This document shows positions 1 through 11,047 of a stretch of 23,084 bases of DNA, piece by piece. Below the pieces are notes generated by a model. The model was not told the DNA's origin. It made no database searches and saw only the letters and a program-made list of their open reading frames with translations. How positions within the stretch are numbered: the first letter of the stretch is position 1; each line of letters begins with the position of its first letter. The DNA is from Pelargonium nanum (taxonomy: Eukaryota > Streptophyta > Magnoliopsida > Geraniales > Geraniaceae), in contig JAYMTF010001495.1 of assembly GCA_036897485.1 (NCBI GenBank), positions 1-23,084 on the forward strand, written 5' to 3'. The translations under genes and the position numbers were made by a program.

Positions 1-857
1 CCAAAGAAGAGGGACTGAATTGGGAATGACTGATTGCACCCCCCACCATTGAAGAAAGGCACACGAAGAATAGACCGGATCAAATCAAAAAAGCTTCAAA
101 TTCATTCAATGTTTTGGGCTTGGAGCGAATAAGGTTTCACTTTTTCACCGTAAATTTTTTGAATTTGTCCAATCCAACCCAAAAGTTCCTCGATAAGATG
201 AAAACGAGTTAAAATCGAACCAAATTTTAGGTGCCCTTCTTATAAGAACCCAAATTGTTGGCTCCAATCACCTCAGACGTTTAACATGTAAAACTACCAA
301 CTATCATCGGAGCAATTGACATAAAGTGTTTGCTCCCCCAGAGGTCTTACATTCGAGTCTCGATTGTTATGTTTGTTTATAAAAATAAAAAAAAACACGT
401 AAAACTCGAAATCCACAAATCTCTCGGGGTGGATTTGAATACCCGACCCGACCCGAGTGGAGAGCTGTAGTTGAGAGTGTCAATGGAGCGACAAAGGGAG
501 GTCCAGTTCTGAAAACAGAAACCGGGAAGGTGAGAGACAGTGTGACAAAGACAACCCATTAAGAGACCCATCCAGACTAGTAGTGTACACACTAAGACCT
601 TCCTCTCTCTCTCTCTCTCTCCCTCTCTGCTTCCTGAAATCCCAATACCCTCATTTTTCAACGCCTTACCTAAAGCTTCTGTTACTTTGTCTGCTCCTTG
701 ATCCGTTCACCTGTAACAGTACCATTTTCTTTTCAATTTCTGGCATTTTCTCGCTCCCCAAACAGCCACTGAACTGTCCTAGTTGCTATTTGTGGTGCGG
801 AGGAGATGATACGAGAGTAGTGTATGGTACCAGCAAGCACTTTTATACAGGAATCAC
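1..857 (+). promoter_or_regulatory. Upstream region and probable 5' leader of the FAM135-like gene
   Basis: No coding region is seen. The stretch contains a tRNA-B-box-like phrase around 341-362, a run of ACCCGACCCG near 443-455, and a long CT microsatellite near 603-628 that probably lies at or just after the transcription start. Two ATGs (583 and 824) precede the main start in other frames. No convincing TATA box was found. Confidence 0.4.
603..628. repeat. (CT)n microsatellite
   Basis: About ten CT units are followed by a slightly interrupted CCCTCTCT. CT-rich tracts of this kind are common in plant core promoters and 5' leaders, and this one lies about 230 nt upstream of the FAM135-like start codon. 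Confidence 0.85.
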
Positions 858-3800
858 ATGTTTCGGCAACTGAAGTGGTTTATTGGTTCAAACCAAAAGA
901 ACTCGCCGAAGAGGCTGACCAATGCGGCTCAGCCTCCGCCGCCGCCGCTTGCTTTGGACGCTGTTCAGGAGATTTCCGTTTACATCCACAGGTTTCACAA
1001 TCTCGACCTCTTTCAGCAAGGGTGAGACCAGCCTCTACTTTGTTAGGTTCTTGTGCCCCCAATTTTTTCAGTTTTCTTTGATTTTTTTTTTGGTTTTGAT
1101 TTGTGTGATAATGGTGATGATGCAGATGGTATCAGATTAAGATCACTACGAGATGGGAGGAGGACACTGAAAACACTGCTCCGGGGACGCCCTCGCGAGT
1201 AACTCAATACGAAGGTATATCATATATGTGGTGACTGATTGGACTAGTTAATTTGCTGTTCTGTTTGGTATTGCACTTTGGTTATCTGTGTTTGCAAGAT
1301 TTTTTTGATGTAATTGTACCAAAAATGGCTTTTACATTGGAATGAAAGAATGTATGTAGAGTAATTGATGAAAATAGTATTGTAGAAGGGCTTCAGTTAG
1401 TGTTTCACAGGGTCGTGTTGGCTGGATGTGAGTGTTTTGATGTGCTCATAATATTAGATGAGTTTATGATAATTCATCGAAATATATAGAGAAAAAAAAT
1501 GATGGCACTTGTGAAAAATATCTGTTTACTTGAATTTTACGACTCATCATAAAGCACCAGGATAGAAAAATAGACATTTTTTCATGTTACACACTCAAAC
1601 TTAAATGAAATACAAATATATATCTCCATGCCACTTGTCTGACTAAGTTTCATAGTCTTAGAAAGATTGAGGTGATCTTCTATTTTATCTAATGTCGGGG
1701 ACATTGAAGTCATGGGTTCCAGCAACTGAAATAGTCTCTTTGCAAAAGTAGGGATAAAAGACCTCTTATTTTATCTAATATCGTCACACCAAGTATGTTT
1801 TCTTGGAATCAGCTTGGTTGTTGTTGATGATGTTGTTGTCATTGTTATATCAGTGTATGTTTACTGAAATATAATTTTTAGTTGAATTCTGTTGTTTTTT
1901 TGCTATAATTGTCTTCATGTGGTAACCAAACCTGCAAACCTTTTCATGTGTTATAACTGTTCAGTCCTAATATTATGCAGATGTGGGTTCTAGCAGTATG
2001 CACCAAATGGGGATATATGTCGTGGCATGTAATTTGCTTATATATCCAAAATCTTTGGACCTTCAACAGTCAATTTTTAAAGTAAACAACATAATATTTT
2101 CTACTATTTTAACAGATTCTTCGGATTAGAAAAAGCTGTATCTTTGATGTCATGGTCCTGGGATTACATTACAAGAACTTGCCAAACATACCTAGCTAAG
2201 AATTAAAAAGAAGAAAGAAAACTTGCCTAACATATTTATAACATAACTGCTTTGATATCCCCTTTTCTATTCTATTCTGAATATATGCATGCTGCTCCAA
2301 TTAAATAAATTATGTTTTTAAGTTAACGGTCTGATTGTCTTATCATTTTGAATAGTTGATTGTATTTTTTTGAGTGGCAGTTCCTCAATTGGGCTCTGAA
2401 GATGCATATGGAGTTTGGAAGATTGATGATACTGACAACAGTTTTTCTACTCGGCCTTTCCGAATCAGATTTGCAAGGCAGGATGTATTTCTATCTATCA
2501 TGATCTCGTTCAACCTACCCCTTGCTAAATATGAGGTAGCAGTGTTTCTTTTTCTTTGACATTAAAAAGTATATATTTTAGAAATAACGAATTAGTACAG
2601 AACATTTTTGCAAAGAAAACGCTTTTCACTCCTTTTCATATGAATAATGCCTCATTATTAACATAGTTTTGAGGAGTATGCCTCATATATCTTTGGAGTT
2701 TGGAGGCTATTTATGCCCTAAATCTCAAATAGTGAAATGCACAATTCCTCTGAAGTCTAAACATTAATAATTGGTATATTTAGAGAGATTAAGGACTGAT
2801 ACGAACTTTACTTTTCAGGGTTCCTCGACATCTGCTGTTATTTTGAAGTTTGAGCTAATGTACACTCCCTTTGTGCAGAATGGGTCAGTCATCATCAACA
2901 CTACTTTTAAAATTTTGTTTAAATTTGTTTTCAATGGAAATCTATTTTAGGTCTACACAGTAGGGAATTTTGCCCTACCCAAGGTGCGGATTGAATCCAT
3001 CATTCCCCCTTAATTTAGGGGAATGATACTATTCCAACCAAGTAGTAATGGTTAAGCCTTGCCAAGTGCATGAGAGTGATATGCTTTGTGTGGATTTAGT
3101 TGTTAATAATGCATGTTTGATATTATACAAAGTAGAAAGTGGGTAAAATAAGTCCTACATTGGTAAAATATAAGATAAAGTGACTACATATAATGGTGAA
3201 AGTGAAACCCTACTAATAAGCTTAATCTTTTAGTAGTGAGAGCCTTAGTCATTGTATGTAGCCCATTATTGAAATTTAATATGGTATAAGAGTTGGTTAT
3301 GATCCAAACCTTGGCCCGAAAGTGACCTGTTTATGTTGCCTACCCCTGTGGTCTTCGGTTTGCTTGCATATGGACATGCCTGCAGCGGCCCACATGTGGA
3401 AGAAAAACACCTACACGTGAGGGGGAGTATGGTGGATTTGAAACTCTATTAATAAGGTTGACATTTTAGTTGTGGAATCCCAACACATTGTATGTTTATT
3501 GAAAGTTAGCATTATCCATGTATTTCTTGCCGGAACAATGAATTTGAAGCTCTTTCTGCAGATCGGATCAGCCTTCTCTGGATGCATGTGCAGTCCATGA
3601 GTTTCGAATTCCTCCTAAAGCTCTTCTTGGATTGCATTCTTACTGTCCTGTTCATTTTGATGCTTTCCATACCGCTCTTGTTGATACAAGTGTGCACATC
3701 ACTCTACTGAAAGCTTACAGGGCTCAGCCAAAGGTAGCCAGGTTTGTTACAGACCTAGTTTTATCTTAAACTATTCCAATTTTAATTATGTTTTTTCCCT

Positions 3801-6800
3801 CTCTTTCTGGGGTTAGTTGTTACCTTTGCTTTTTACTACCATCTAATTGTTAATGCACCATAACGGAACTAGCCGAGTAACTTGGTCATCTCAATTATTT
3901 CAGTGATTGTGCTGTTGAAGATGCCGCTGCTGAAGAATTTGAAGGATTAGATTTAGAACAAGTATGTTCTCCCACAGTGGATATCCTTTTAACTAAGGAC
4001 TTAGCCTGGCTCTCTTGGTCTTCTAGCCTCTTTATTCCCACCCCACCCCACCCCACAAACATACACTATAATAACATGGTTTTTCTACATGCCAATTGTT
4101 TTTTGCTGCATCTGCTTGTAATGTGTTTGCCACTTACTATAACCTTTTTAAAAATGGAAAGGTGCATGCAAATTCACATATCAGCTTACCTTCTTAATTT
4201 ATTAAGCATCTTACAAAGCTTAAAATTTCTGGATGTATATACTGTATAATAGCTGAATATCTTACTGGCAGCTTAGTTGAAACTTCATTTTCTTACATAA
4301 CTAACATAAGTGTACTAAAATATGCTTTGTGAAATTTTTAGGTTGCTTTTGAAGTTTGGTTAATTGTTAGAATTCTGAAAATGAGAAAACAGCTCTTCTT
4401 CTTGCATTTGCTTGTGGTTGAATGTTACTTTCCATCATTTTTTGTAAAGGTGCAACATTGTTGTAGTTAGTATCTTACCTCTTTTAAAATATATTCTCTC
4501 ATTAACAAATTCTGTCTCATTAACTTATGTTGGAGGATAGCTTTGAAAATCTCTCATGGCCATTATGTAATCTATGGATTGGTTATTCTCATGGAAGGAG
4601 AGCTTCTTGAAATGGCATTTTAGTTGCAACATGTTTAGTAGAACAGTGTGCAATGTGTGGTACAATACTATAATATAAATAAGATAAAGATAAATAACAA
4701 TAATCATACTATACTTTATTAATAATATTGTAGAATTACATTTAAGATATGAAAGGAAGTAGATACTTAGAGAAAGCAAAGACTATCATTGTGATAGTCT
4801 TCAAGAGAGAAGAGAAGAAATAATAGACAAGAAGAGATAGACAAAATGTGGATACAGATAAGAAAGAAAAAGGCCTAAGCCATTACAAGTACACCCTATT
4901 ATCTAACAATTCTTCCTTTAAATACACAATAATTAGAAACTACTCATTACCTCTTACATTTATTCTAAATATAACTTTCCCTTCTTGTCCTCAAGGTTGA
5001 AGTGAAATTGCACAATCTATTGTGTAAAATCTTGAGCAATAGTGAGTGAAATATTTTTGTGCCTCCACAATCCCTTCTTGTGCATATGTTGTGCCATTGT
5101 ATTTTGGAAGTTTCATGGCAACCCGTTGGCAAGAGTAAATGAAAGCACCATTTGGTACAATACTATAATATAAATAATAATCATAGTATACTTTGTTTAA
5201 TGAGATTTACCTTAATAGTTATGGCAGGCAAACCTTTATTTATTTATTTAGTTATGTTCCGAAACTAGATACATTTTGTATACGATATGGTTTGTAAGAT
5301 CAAGAAAAGCATAAGCAACCACCAAATCTCTCATAGCTATGTGATTCACATATATTTTGGCTTTGAAGCTGCTAATGCGCAGCTTATTGTCTGATTAATC
5401 TAGTACCTAAATTTTATTCTTTTAATGCAGGCAAAATATGTGACTGATCATGCATTGGATCAAGGTGTTCCTGTGGATTCAAAAGAGATTGTGCTTGTAA
5501 AAGCATTGATAGCTGCCCAGAATATACTTCTTAAGGAGCTAAGAATGCTAAGCAAAGCAATTGACCAAGCAATTGATTTGACTGATTTTACATCCAAACT
5601 GGATGATATGAAGTTGTTTGGTTCCACTTTAGGAGCAAAAATGGGTACTGCTGGTGCTGAAGTTTCACGTGATTTCCCAGGCGTGGTCCAAAATGGTGTT
5701 GAGGTCCTTATTTTGTTTCTTGCACGTGATAACCTTCAATTTGATTTATTTTTTTGTTGAATGGTTTTATAATTATTGCTTAATATATATATATTTTTTC
5801 TTCCCTTAATCAGAAAGCAATCAGCATAATTGATTTTCAAAGCGATATGCTGCTTTGCTCCATATCTTTGGATGATCTATCAAGCTCTTTCTCTCTGTTG
5901 GGCCATCAGATGTCATATTTGTGGAATACCTTTATGAAATTCCACAGGTATGTTCTGTACTCTTCATTTTAGTTTGGTTTAGAATCTAGTAATCTACTGA
6001 TTTTCTAAGGTCCAGTGATTGATTTTATAATACGCTGTTGTGATCAAAATTTTCTAATATCAGCTCACCTTTATGATTTCTGTTAATTGGTTATAGATGA
6101 TATTCTATAATAACTAGTAAAGTAAGTTCTGAGTGTAATTTTATACGAGGCATCATATCTTCTTCCTTGTTCCTCCTTCCTCTCCACCTCCATCCTACCT
6201 GTCATTACCACTGTGAGCAGCAGCCTCCGCCTCACCTTCTCTCTTCCCATCTCTCCTCTCTCTGTATGTTCTCATGGTTTGGTTAAATTGAACACAAGCT
6301 CAGGGCTAAATATAATGATGAAATTTAACTGGTTCAGAAAATTCTTTCAACATTTATGATTCAGAAGTGAACTGATACCAGACCCCTAAGTGTCATACTA
6401 CTGCATATTTTCAGATGCCATTCAAATTCTGTTTAACCAAATTAGAAACTTTTTATTTAGGGGGATTTAGAATATAATATTCCCACATTTATCCAATAAT
6501 TTTTTTAAACTTGTTGATGATCTTGAGGTCATGCTAAATTTTTTGTGGTTACTTCCATTTCTTTTTCTTTTTTATATATATTTATTTACCAACTATTGTA
6601 TCTGCACTACAGGGCAAACAGAAAAAAATTATTGGAGTTTCTTCACGATGTCTGGGCTAATGATCGGAGAGCTGAATGGTCAATGTGGATGGTAAACTCT
6701 AAGGCTGAGCTTCCTCTTCAATATTTGAGTAGTGGGACTGATGAATTTTCTCACCATGGTCTGCGAAGCAAAGCTATGGGTTTGCGGAGGTTAACTGAAG

Positions 6801-9735
6801 ATGTAATAACAGTAAATCTTCTTGTGTGCTCTTCATGCTTCCTTATCTTTGTGTAAAAATGTCATGTTTTCCTATGCCCTAGTTTGAAATTACTGTCTGT
6901 CTGCCTCCACATCCCCTTTTAGTAGTTTTGGTAGTATGTTATTCAGTGCACAGTTGATTGATCTTCCTCATTTATTTATCAGTGTCTTTGTGTTTGCACA
7001 GCCTAGTCACAGTGCAACTATACGTGCTGAACTTCATCGACAAAGCATAGCACAAATGAAGGTTAGCTGTTTTTATTTTATTGGAGTATTTTATTGGCTA
7101 ATTGTTCATTTTTGGAAAGTTAACAAAAAAAGCATTACTTATGCAGATAAACAATAGGTCAATTCAAGATATGCATATATATGGCGATCCTTTGCAAATG
7201 CCTATTGTGATAGTTGAACGTACCATGAATGCTCCATCGCGTGCTGCCAATGGAAACTCATACTTCATGCATTTAGACCAGAAAGATGTGCATTGTTTAC
7301 GCAGTAGCTTCAAGGTTGTAAACAAGAAACTGGGGGCTAGCTCGCAACAGAATGGCCGCGTTCTAAGCATTGTTGTCTTTGTACATGGATTTCAGGCACA
7401 TACTTCTCTCCCAATGCTTGGCTTAAATTTTTGCATCTTGTTGCTCCTTTCTCCATGTGCCTATTCTTTTCCCAATATATAAGCGAATAATTTATTAAAT
7501 AAGAAATTACATTATAAGTTCCACAAGATGCAATCTAGCAAACAGAAAAATATTGGTATTGAACATCCCTACCCTATTGTAGGTGATAATTGCTATAATG
7601 TAGTCATTATATTGAGACCACCCAAATGCAGTATCTTTTATAGATCTACTTTGCTGTTTCCTTCACAGAAACATTCAAAACAAAAAGACTGCATAAGGAA
7701 GAAAAAGGTCAAACATCTGACATCCCATCTAATAAGTAGAGTATTAACTTTCAGAAAGCATCTCGTTCCTCTAGTAAAGGGAGTTTAATATTTCAAATAT
7801 TTGGATAAATAATACCTTCTGTGTACATGTTTCTGCGTTGAACATCTGTTTCTGGTTTTTGGCTTGTTGCTGCCAAATGAACTCTATCTGCACTGATTTC
7901 TGCTGTCTGAGTAGCTTTTTTTGAAGTCTATTCGACTTGTATTGGAGACTAATTTTACTCATTACAACTGAAACATTGATAGGGACATCATCTGGATCTA
8001 AGACTTGTTCGAAATCAGTGGCTTCTAATTGATCCTGATGTAGAGTGTCTTATGTCAGAGGTAAATGAAGGCAGAACATCTGGGGACTTCAGGGATATGG
8101 GAGAAAGATTGGCTGAGGAAGTGATTTCTTTCATTAAAAAGAAAATGGATAGGGTCTCAAGATCTGCTCACTTAAGAAGTATCAAGCTTAGCTTTGTTGG
8201 GCATTCCATTGGAAATGTCATTATACGTTCTGCATTAGCAGGTAAACACAGTTCTGGAGGCCATGTTATACTATCACTTTAAGATTGTTTAATAAACTTA
8301 TACCTTTTTTTTGTTGTTGCAGAGAGCATCATGGAACCTTACCTTAGATACTTGTATACATATGTCTCTATATCTGGTCCACACTTGGGGTATCTGTACA
8401 GTTCAAACTCATTGTTTAATTCTGGGCTATGGCTCTTGAAGAAAATTAAGGGCACTCCATGCATTCACCAGCTTACTTTCACAGATGATCCAGATATCTA
8501 TAACACTTTCTTCTACAAGCTTTGCAAGGTATTGGCATGATTTTATTATGCTGAAGATCTTGTTTCAAATTGTCATCTGTAACTACTTTTTTCTCCTGCA
8601 TTTTCGTCAAAGTCCTGTAACCAAAATATAAAATTTACTTTACCTACATCATGCCTAAACCTTGAGTTTTTTACCCTGTGCTATTAGTTTACCTTGGTTA
8701 GAAAGGAATCCATATTTGTATTGAAGAATTCAAGTATATTTGGCTGAAATGTTGAAATATTCTTTTACTAATTTCAGCAAAAGACATTGGACAGCTTCAA
8801 GAATATAATCCTGTTATCATCACCCCAGGTAATGGTCCTCATTTGTAGGCTAAGCTTGGGTATAATGATAGTGTTTTAAATTGTTACAACATACTATATC
8901 TGGTATCAGTTTTGCATTTATTAGCTGGAAAACTGGAAGTCATTGTCGACAGCTTGAACCTTCTAATAATCTGTTTCATAGATAGATTATAGATAAGCAG
9001 GCACTGTACATATGTCATCAATGTTTCTATATCGGACATTGGATAGGACTGCAAATTAAACTCAAAAGTTTGATTCACATTAATTTATAGGATATATGGG
9101 TTATATTAATTGTGAGAATTATGCTTAAACCCTCTTCTTTCTTCTGTTTTACTAGAAAGGATTTTACTTTGCAGTAGATTGCAAACAGATTAAAGATAAT
9201 TATTTTAATTGAATCTGAGTATAGCTTTAGCTGGTAAATCCTACAAGTGATATTAGATTTGTATTGAACAGTTGAATGTTATTGAAGCAGTGAAGTTTCA
9301 ATCCTGCTCAAATTTGAATTTCTTCAGTTTGATACCGTATAATTGAACAAAAGCAGTAGAATGTATTTTACTTTTGCATAGTATCCTTTCGTAATTATCA
9401 TATCGTCTTTCAACATGGTGCTATTAATTGGTTACAATGTTTTTCAGGATGGTTATGTACCGTATCATTCTGCCAGAATTGAATTCTGCCAAGCATCTTT
9501 ATCGGACTACTCAAAAAAGAGAAAAGCCTTCCTGGAGATGCTGAATGACTGCTTAGACCAGATACGAGCTCCCCCATCAGATCGGGTGTTCATTCGCTGC
9601 GATGTCAACTTTGATACCTCCTCTTATGGCAGGAACTTGAATACCATGATTGGACGTGCTGCTCATATTGAGTTCCTAGAGTCTGACATTTTCGCTAGGT
9701 TCATAATGTGGTCTTTCCCAGAGCTGTTTCGATAG
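858..9735 (+). CDS. FAM135-like protein, putative serine esterase/lipase (DUF3657 + DUF676), 15 exons, 806 aa
   Basis: Exons: 858-1021, 1126-1214, 2381-2535, 2819-2883, 3562-3741, 3904-3961, 5431-5703, 5814-5947, 6613-6802, 7002-7061, 7147-7395, 7983-8241, 8323-8528, 8778-8828, 9448-9735. They sum to 2421 nt in one frame, ending in TAG. The product resembles Arabidopsis ZW18/At1g58350 along its whole length. The N-terminal half (start MFRQLKWFIG, then IHRFHNLDLFQQGWYQIKI) is DUF3657-like. The C-terminal part is an alpha/beta-hydrolase of the DUF676 type: VFVHGFQGHH (about 533-542), nucleophile Ser614 in GHSIGN, and probable acid Asp712 (SPQDGY) and His784 (RAAHIEF). The predicted role is hydrolysis of a lipid or other ester; the substrate is unknown. 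I see no signal peptide. The start was chosen because MFRQLKWF matches the family N-terminus. Intron 11 would be GC-AG; all others are GT-AG. Donor 9 has an alternative at 6812 that adds three residues. Function is inferred from the family; the exon model is my own reading. Confidence 0.9.
1215..2380 (+). other. Intron 2 of the FAM135-like gene, nothing recognised
   Basis: AT-rich, bounded by GAAG/GTATAT and TGGCAG/TTCC. No repeats with clear ends and no coding similarity were seen. Confidence 0.75.
3194..3509 (+). mobile_element. TRIM-like miniature LTR element in intron 4 of the FAM135-like gene
   Basis: Two related segments, 3194-3281 and 3430-3509, both begin TGGTG and share the series GAAAC..CTA/CTATTAATAAG, then TTTTAGT, then CATTGTATG and ATTGAAA, in the same order. 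They act as short terminal repeats of about 80-90 bp. Immediately after the first is TGGTATAAGAG, one or two changes from the usual tRNA-Met primer-binding sequence TGGTATCAGAGC. Immediately before the second is a purine tract GTGAGGGGGAGT. The internal part is only about 150 bp and encodes nothing, as in terminal-repeat retrotransposons in miniature. The upstream phrase AAGTCCTACATTGGT may be a further LTR piece. No clear target duplication was found. Confidence 0.6.
4038..4057. repeat. (CCCCA)n short tandem repeat in intron 6
   Basis: Three to four CCCCA units lie just downstream of exon 6, within the intron. Confidence 0.7.
4658..5193 (-). mobile_element. Internally deleted LTR retrotransposon in intron 6, antisense to the host gene
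   Basis: A 25-bp string beginning TGGTACAATACTATAATA occurs identically at 4658 and 5153. On the minus strand, 4908-4658 reads TGTTAGA...ACCA, a 251-bp LTR-like block with an AATAAAG poly(A)-like signal, preceded by a purine-rich AAAGGAAGAAT. The copy at 5193-5153 is only the last about 40 bp of the other LTR. It is followed by ATGGTGCTTTCATT (5151-5138), a phrase common just after plant Ty3-type LTRs. The remaining interior reads FNLEDKK at 5003-4983, resembling the end of Ty3/gypsy polyproteins. The element has lost nearly all internal sequence. Superfamily assignment is inference. Confidence 0.55.
5948..6612 (+). other. Intron 8 of the FAM135-like gene with a pyrimidine-rich block
   Basis: Most of it is AT-rich, but 6165-6265 is a C/T-rich, GC-richer patch (TCCTCC, CTCCACCTCC, CAGCCTCCGCCTCACC) unlike the surrounding intron. 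No element ends and no protein similarity were recognised. Confidence 0.6.
7396..7982 (+). other. Intron 11 of the FAM135-like gene with GC donor
   Basis: It begins CAG/GCACAT and ends TTGATAG/GGACAT. Joining 7395 to 7983 restores HGFQ-GHHLDLRLVRNQW in frame, exactly as in relatives, and no GT near 7395 does so. The interior is AT-rich with no recognised element. Confidence 0.75.
8829..9447 (+). other. Intron 14 of the FAM135-like gene, nothing recognised
   Basis: AT-rich, bounded by CCCCAG/GTAATGG and TTTTTCAG/GATGG. No features were seen. Confidence 0.75.
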
Positions 9736-10169
9736 TTGTCTTGAAAAGCTGCATTAAATGATATTGCCAGTCCGTCTGCTCCAGCCTGTCTTTGGCGAGA
9801 CAAATTGCTTTTTGTGGAGGAGATCCGAGACTTGAAACACGTAGACCTGACCACTTGTAGTCTCTTAATTCAGAACTCACTGCTGGAATTCTGTTAGCTG
9901 GGTCCTTCCAGCAATCCCCAGGGCCCTCAGGAGTTAGGCCAGCCTCTCAATTTGTAGGGGCCAATATGACGGGTAACGTGTCTATTATAAGGCAACGAAC
10001 ACCTCACTCACGTGAAGACGGAGATGGCAGGTGTTGTAAATTGTGGCTTGAAACCGATTCTGCCCGGGAGGGCCTCTCTCGCCCTCGTTGTACTATACTA
10101 AGATCAGAACAGTGATGTAATTATTTTGTAAGGTTAGGACCCATCTTATACATTTTCTTTAGATAGCAT

Positions 10170-10175
10170 AATAAA
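10170..10175 (+). terminator. Poly(A) signal AATAAA (FAM135-like gene)
   Basis: Canonical hexamer about 435 nt after the stop codon, in T-rich surroundings. Confidence 0.5.
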
Positions 10176-10242
10176 CTTAATAGGAGCCATATAGGTTATG
10201 TTCTGTGGACAGAAAGTGGTGGAGATTGAACAATTATGCAGT

Positions 10243-10248
10243 AATAAA
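10243..10248 (+). terminator. Second poly(A) signal AATAAA (FAM135-like gene)
   Basis: Canonical hexamer about 508 nt after the stop codon, followed by TTTAGTT. It is an alternative to the signal at 10170. Confidence 0.45.
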
Positions 10249-10419
10249 GTTTAGTTCACTAATCTGTATAATTGAATTCTTTAGCTTGTGAAAGCCTTTT
10301 AACAATATTCATTATTAGACATGTTATGCTCTCATCTTGTGCTCTTGAATTTATACTTGCAAAAAGACGGAAGTTCAGTGCGCGAGACTCCCACTGTTGT
10401 GGCGTCGGGAACCACCCTT

Positions 10420-10491
10420 TTGCAGAGAAGTTTCCTATCAAACAACAATACCTGCTTGCAGAGAAGTTTCCTATCAAACAACAATACCTGC
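10420..10491. repeat. 36-bp perfect tandem duplication
   Basis: Two identical 36-bp copies (10420-10455 and 10456-10491), each starting TTGCAGAGAAG and ending AATACCTGC, lie end to end in the convergent spacer. Perfect identity implies a recent duplication. Confidence 0.95.
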
Positions 10492-10499
10492 ATCTAGTT

Positions 10500-10663
10500 T
10501 AGAGCCAACAATTTAGATCTGAATCCATGAACATCATCTGATTTGATTTTTTCCTGTAACATTATGGATCAGATCGGATTTTTCATGCTGCAATATTATC
10601 CGATCTGAACCCCTTTTGAATCAGATTATTCTTTATCGATCTGAATCTGAATTGCCACCTCTA
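10500..10663. mobile_element. hAT-like MITE
   Basis: The left end TAGAGCCAACAATT and the inverted right end (AATTGCCACCTCTA) match at about 10 of 14 positions, with the hAT-type outer TAGAG. The interior repeats GATCTGAAT in both orientations. The flanking octamers (ATCTAGTT and ACCTATAG) match at only four of eight positions, so the target duplication is decayed or absent. Confidence 0.5.
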
Positions 10664-10946
10664 ACCTATAGATGCTTTTGATACATACTCCCATAACAAG
10701 TAGAGCTTTGAATATGAAAAAATTCCATTCAATAAGGGGCCATAATAGATAACAAGAGAGGACAATAATACACTTCCAACAAAGAGAACAGACAGACTAT
10801 AAACACACATGAATAGCATCATGTATGAAAAAGATTCAACTTAGATACTATTGTTTTTTTGTTTTTTTTTTTACAGAAAGTATAGATATATTTTGATTGA
10901 AGAGAAAGTATAGAGCATTAGATACAATAAACTGCGCACTTTACTA

Positions 10947-10952
10947 TTTATT
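10947..10952 (-). terminator. Poly(A) signal AATAAA (ROH1-like gene)
   Basis: Canonical hexamer on the minus strand about 95 nt past the stop codon at 11048, giving a short 3' UTR. Confidence 0.55.
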
Positions 10953-11047
10953 TTCGCAGAACATCTCGACTGATTCCCCCACCGAGTTATAACAGCATAT
11001 TTGCAGATTTGTACACTTGACGATCATTCACAGCAACCCATCTTGAA

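Larger units (their letters stand above)
9736..10260 (+). other. 3' UTR region of the FAM135-like gene
   Basis: This stretch after the TAG is less AT-rich up to about 10090 and then turns AT-rich with two canonical AATAAA signals, which fits a 3' UTR of about 450-550 nt. No other coding signal is seen. Confidence 0.6.

Noticed and set aside
341..362. A tRNA gene
   Set aside because: Only a B-box-like phrase is present; no acceptor stem, anticodon arm or A box can be folded around it.
4525..4779. 84-codon minus-strand frame in intron 6
   Set aside because: It lies within the LTR-like block, is Leu/Ile/Tyr-rich because of AT-rich DNA, and resembles no protein family.
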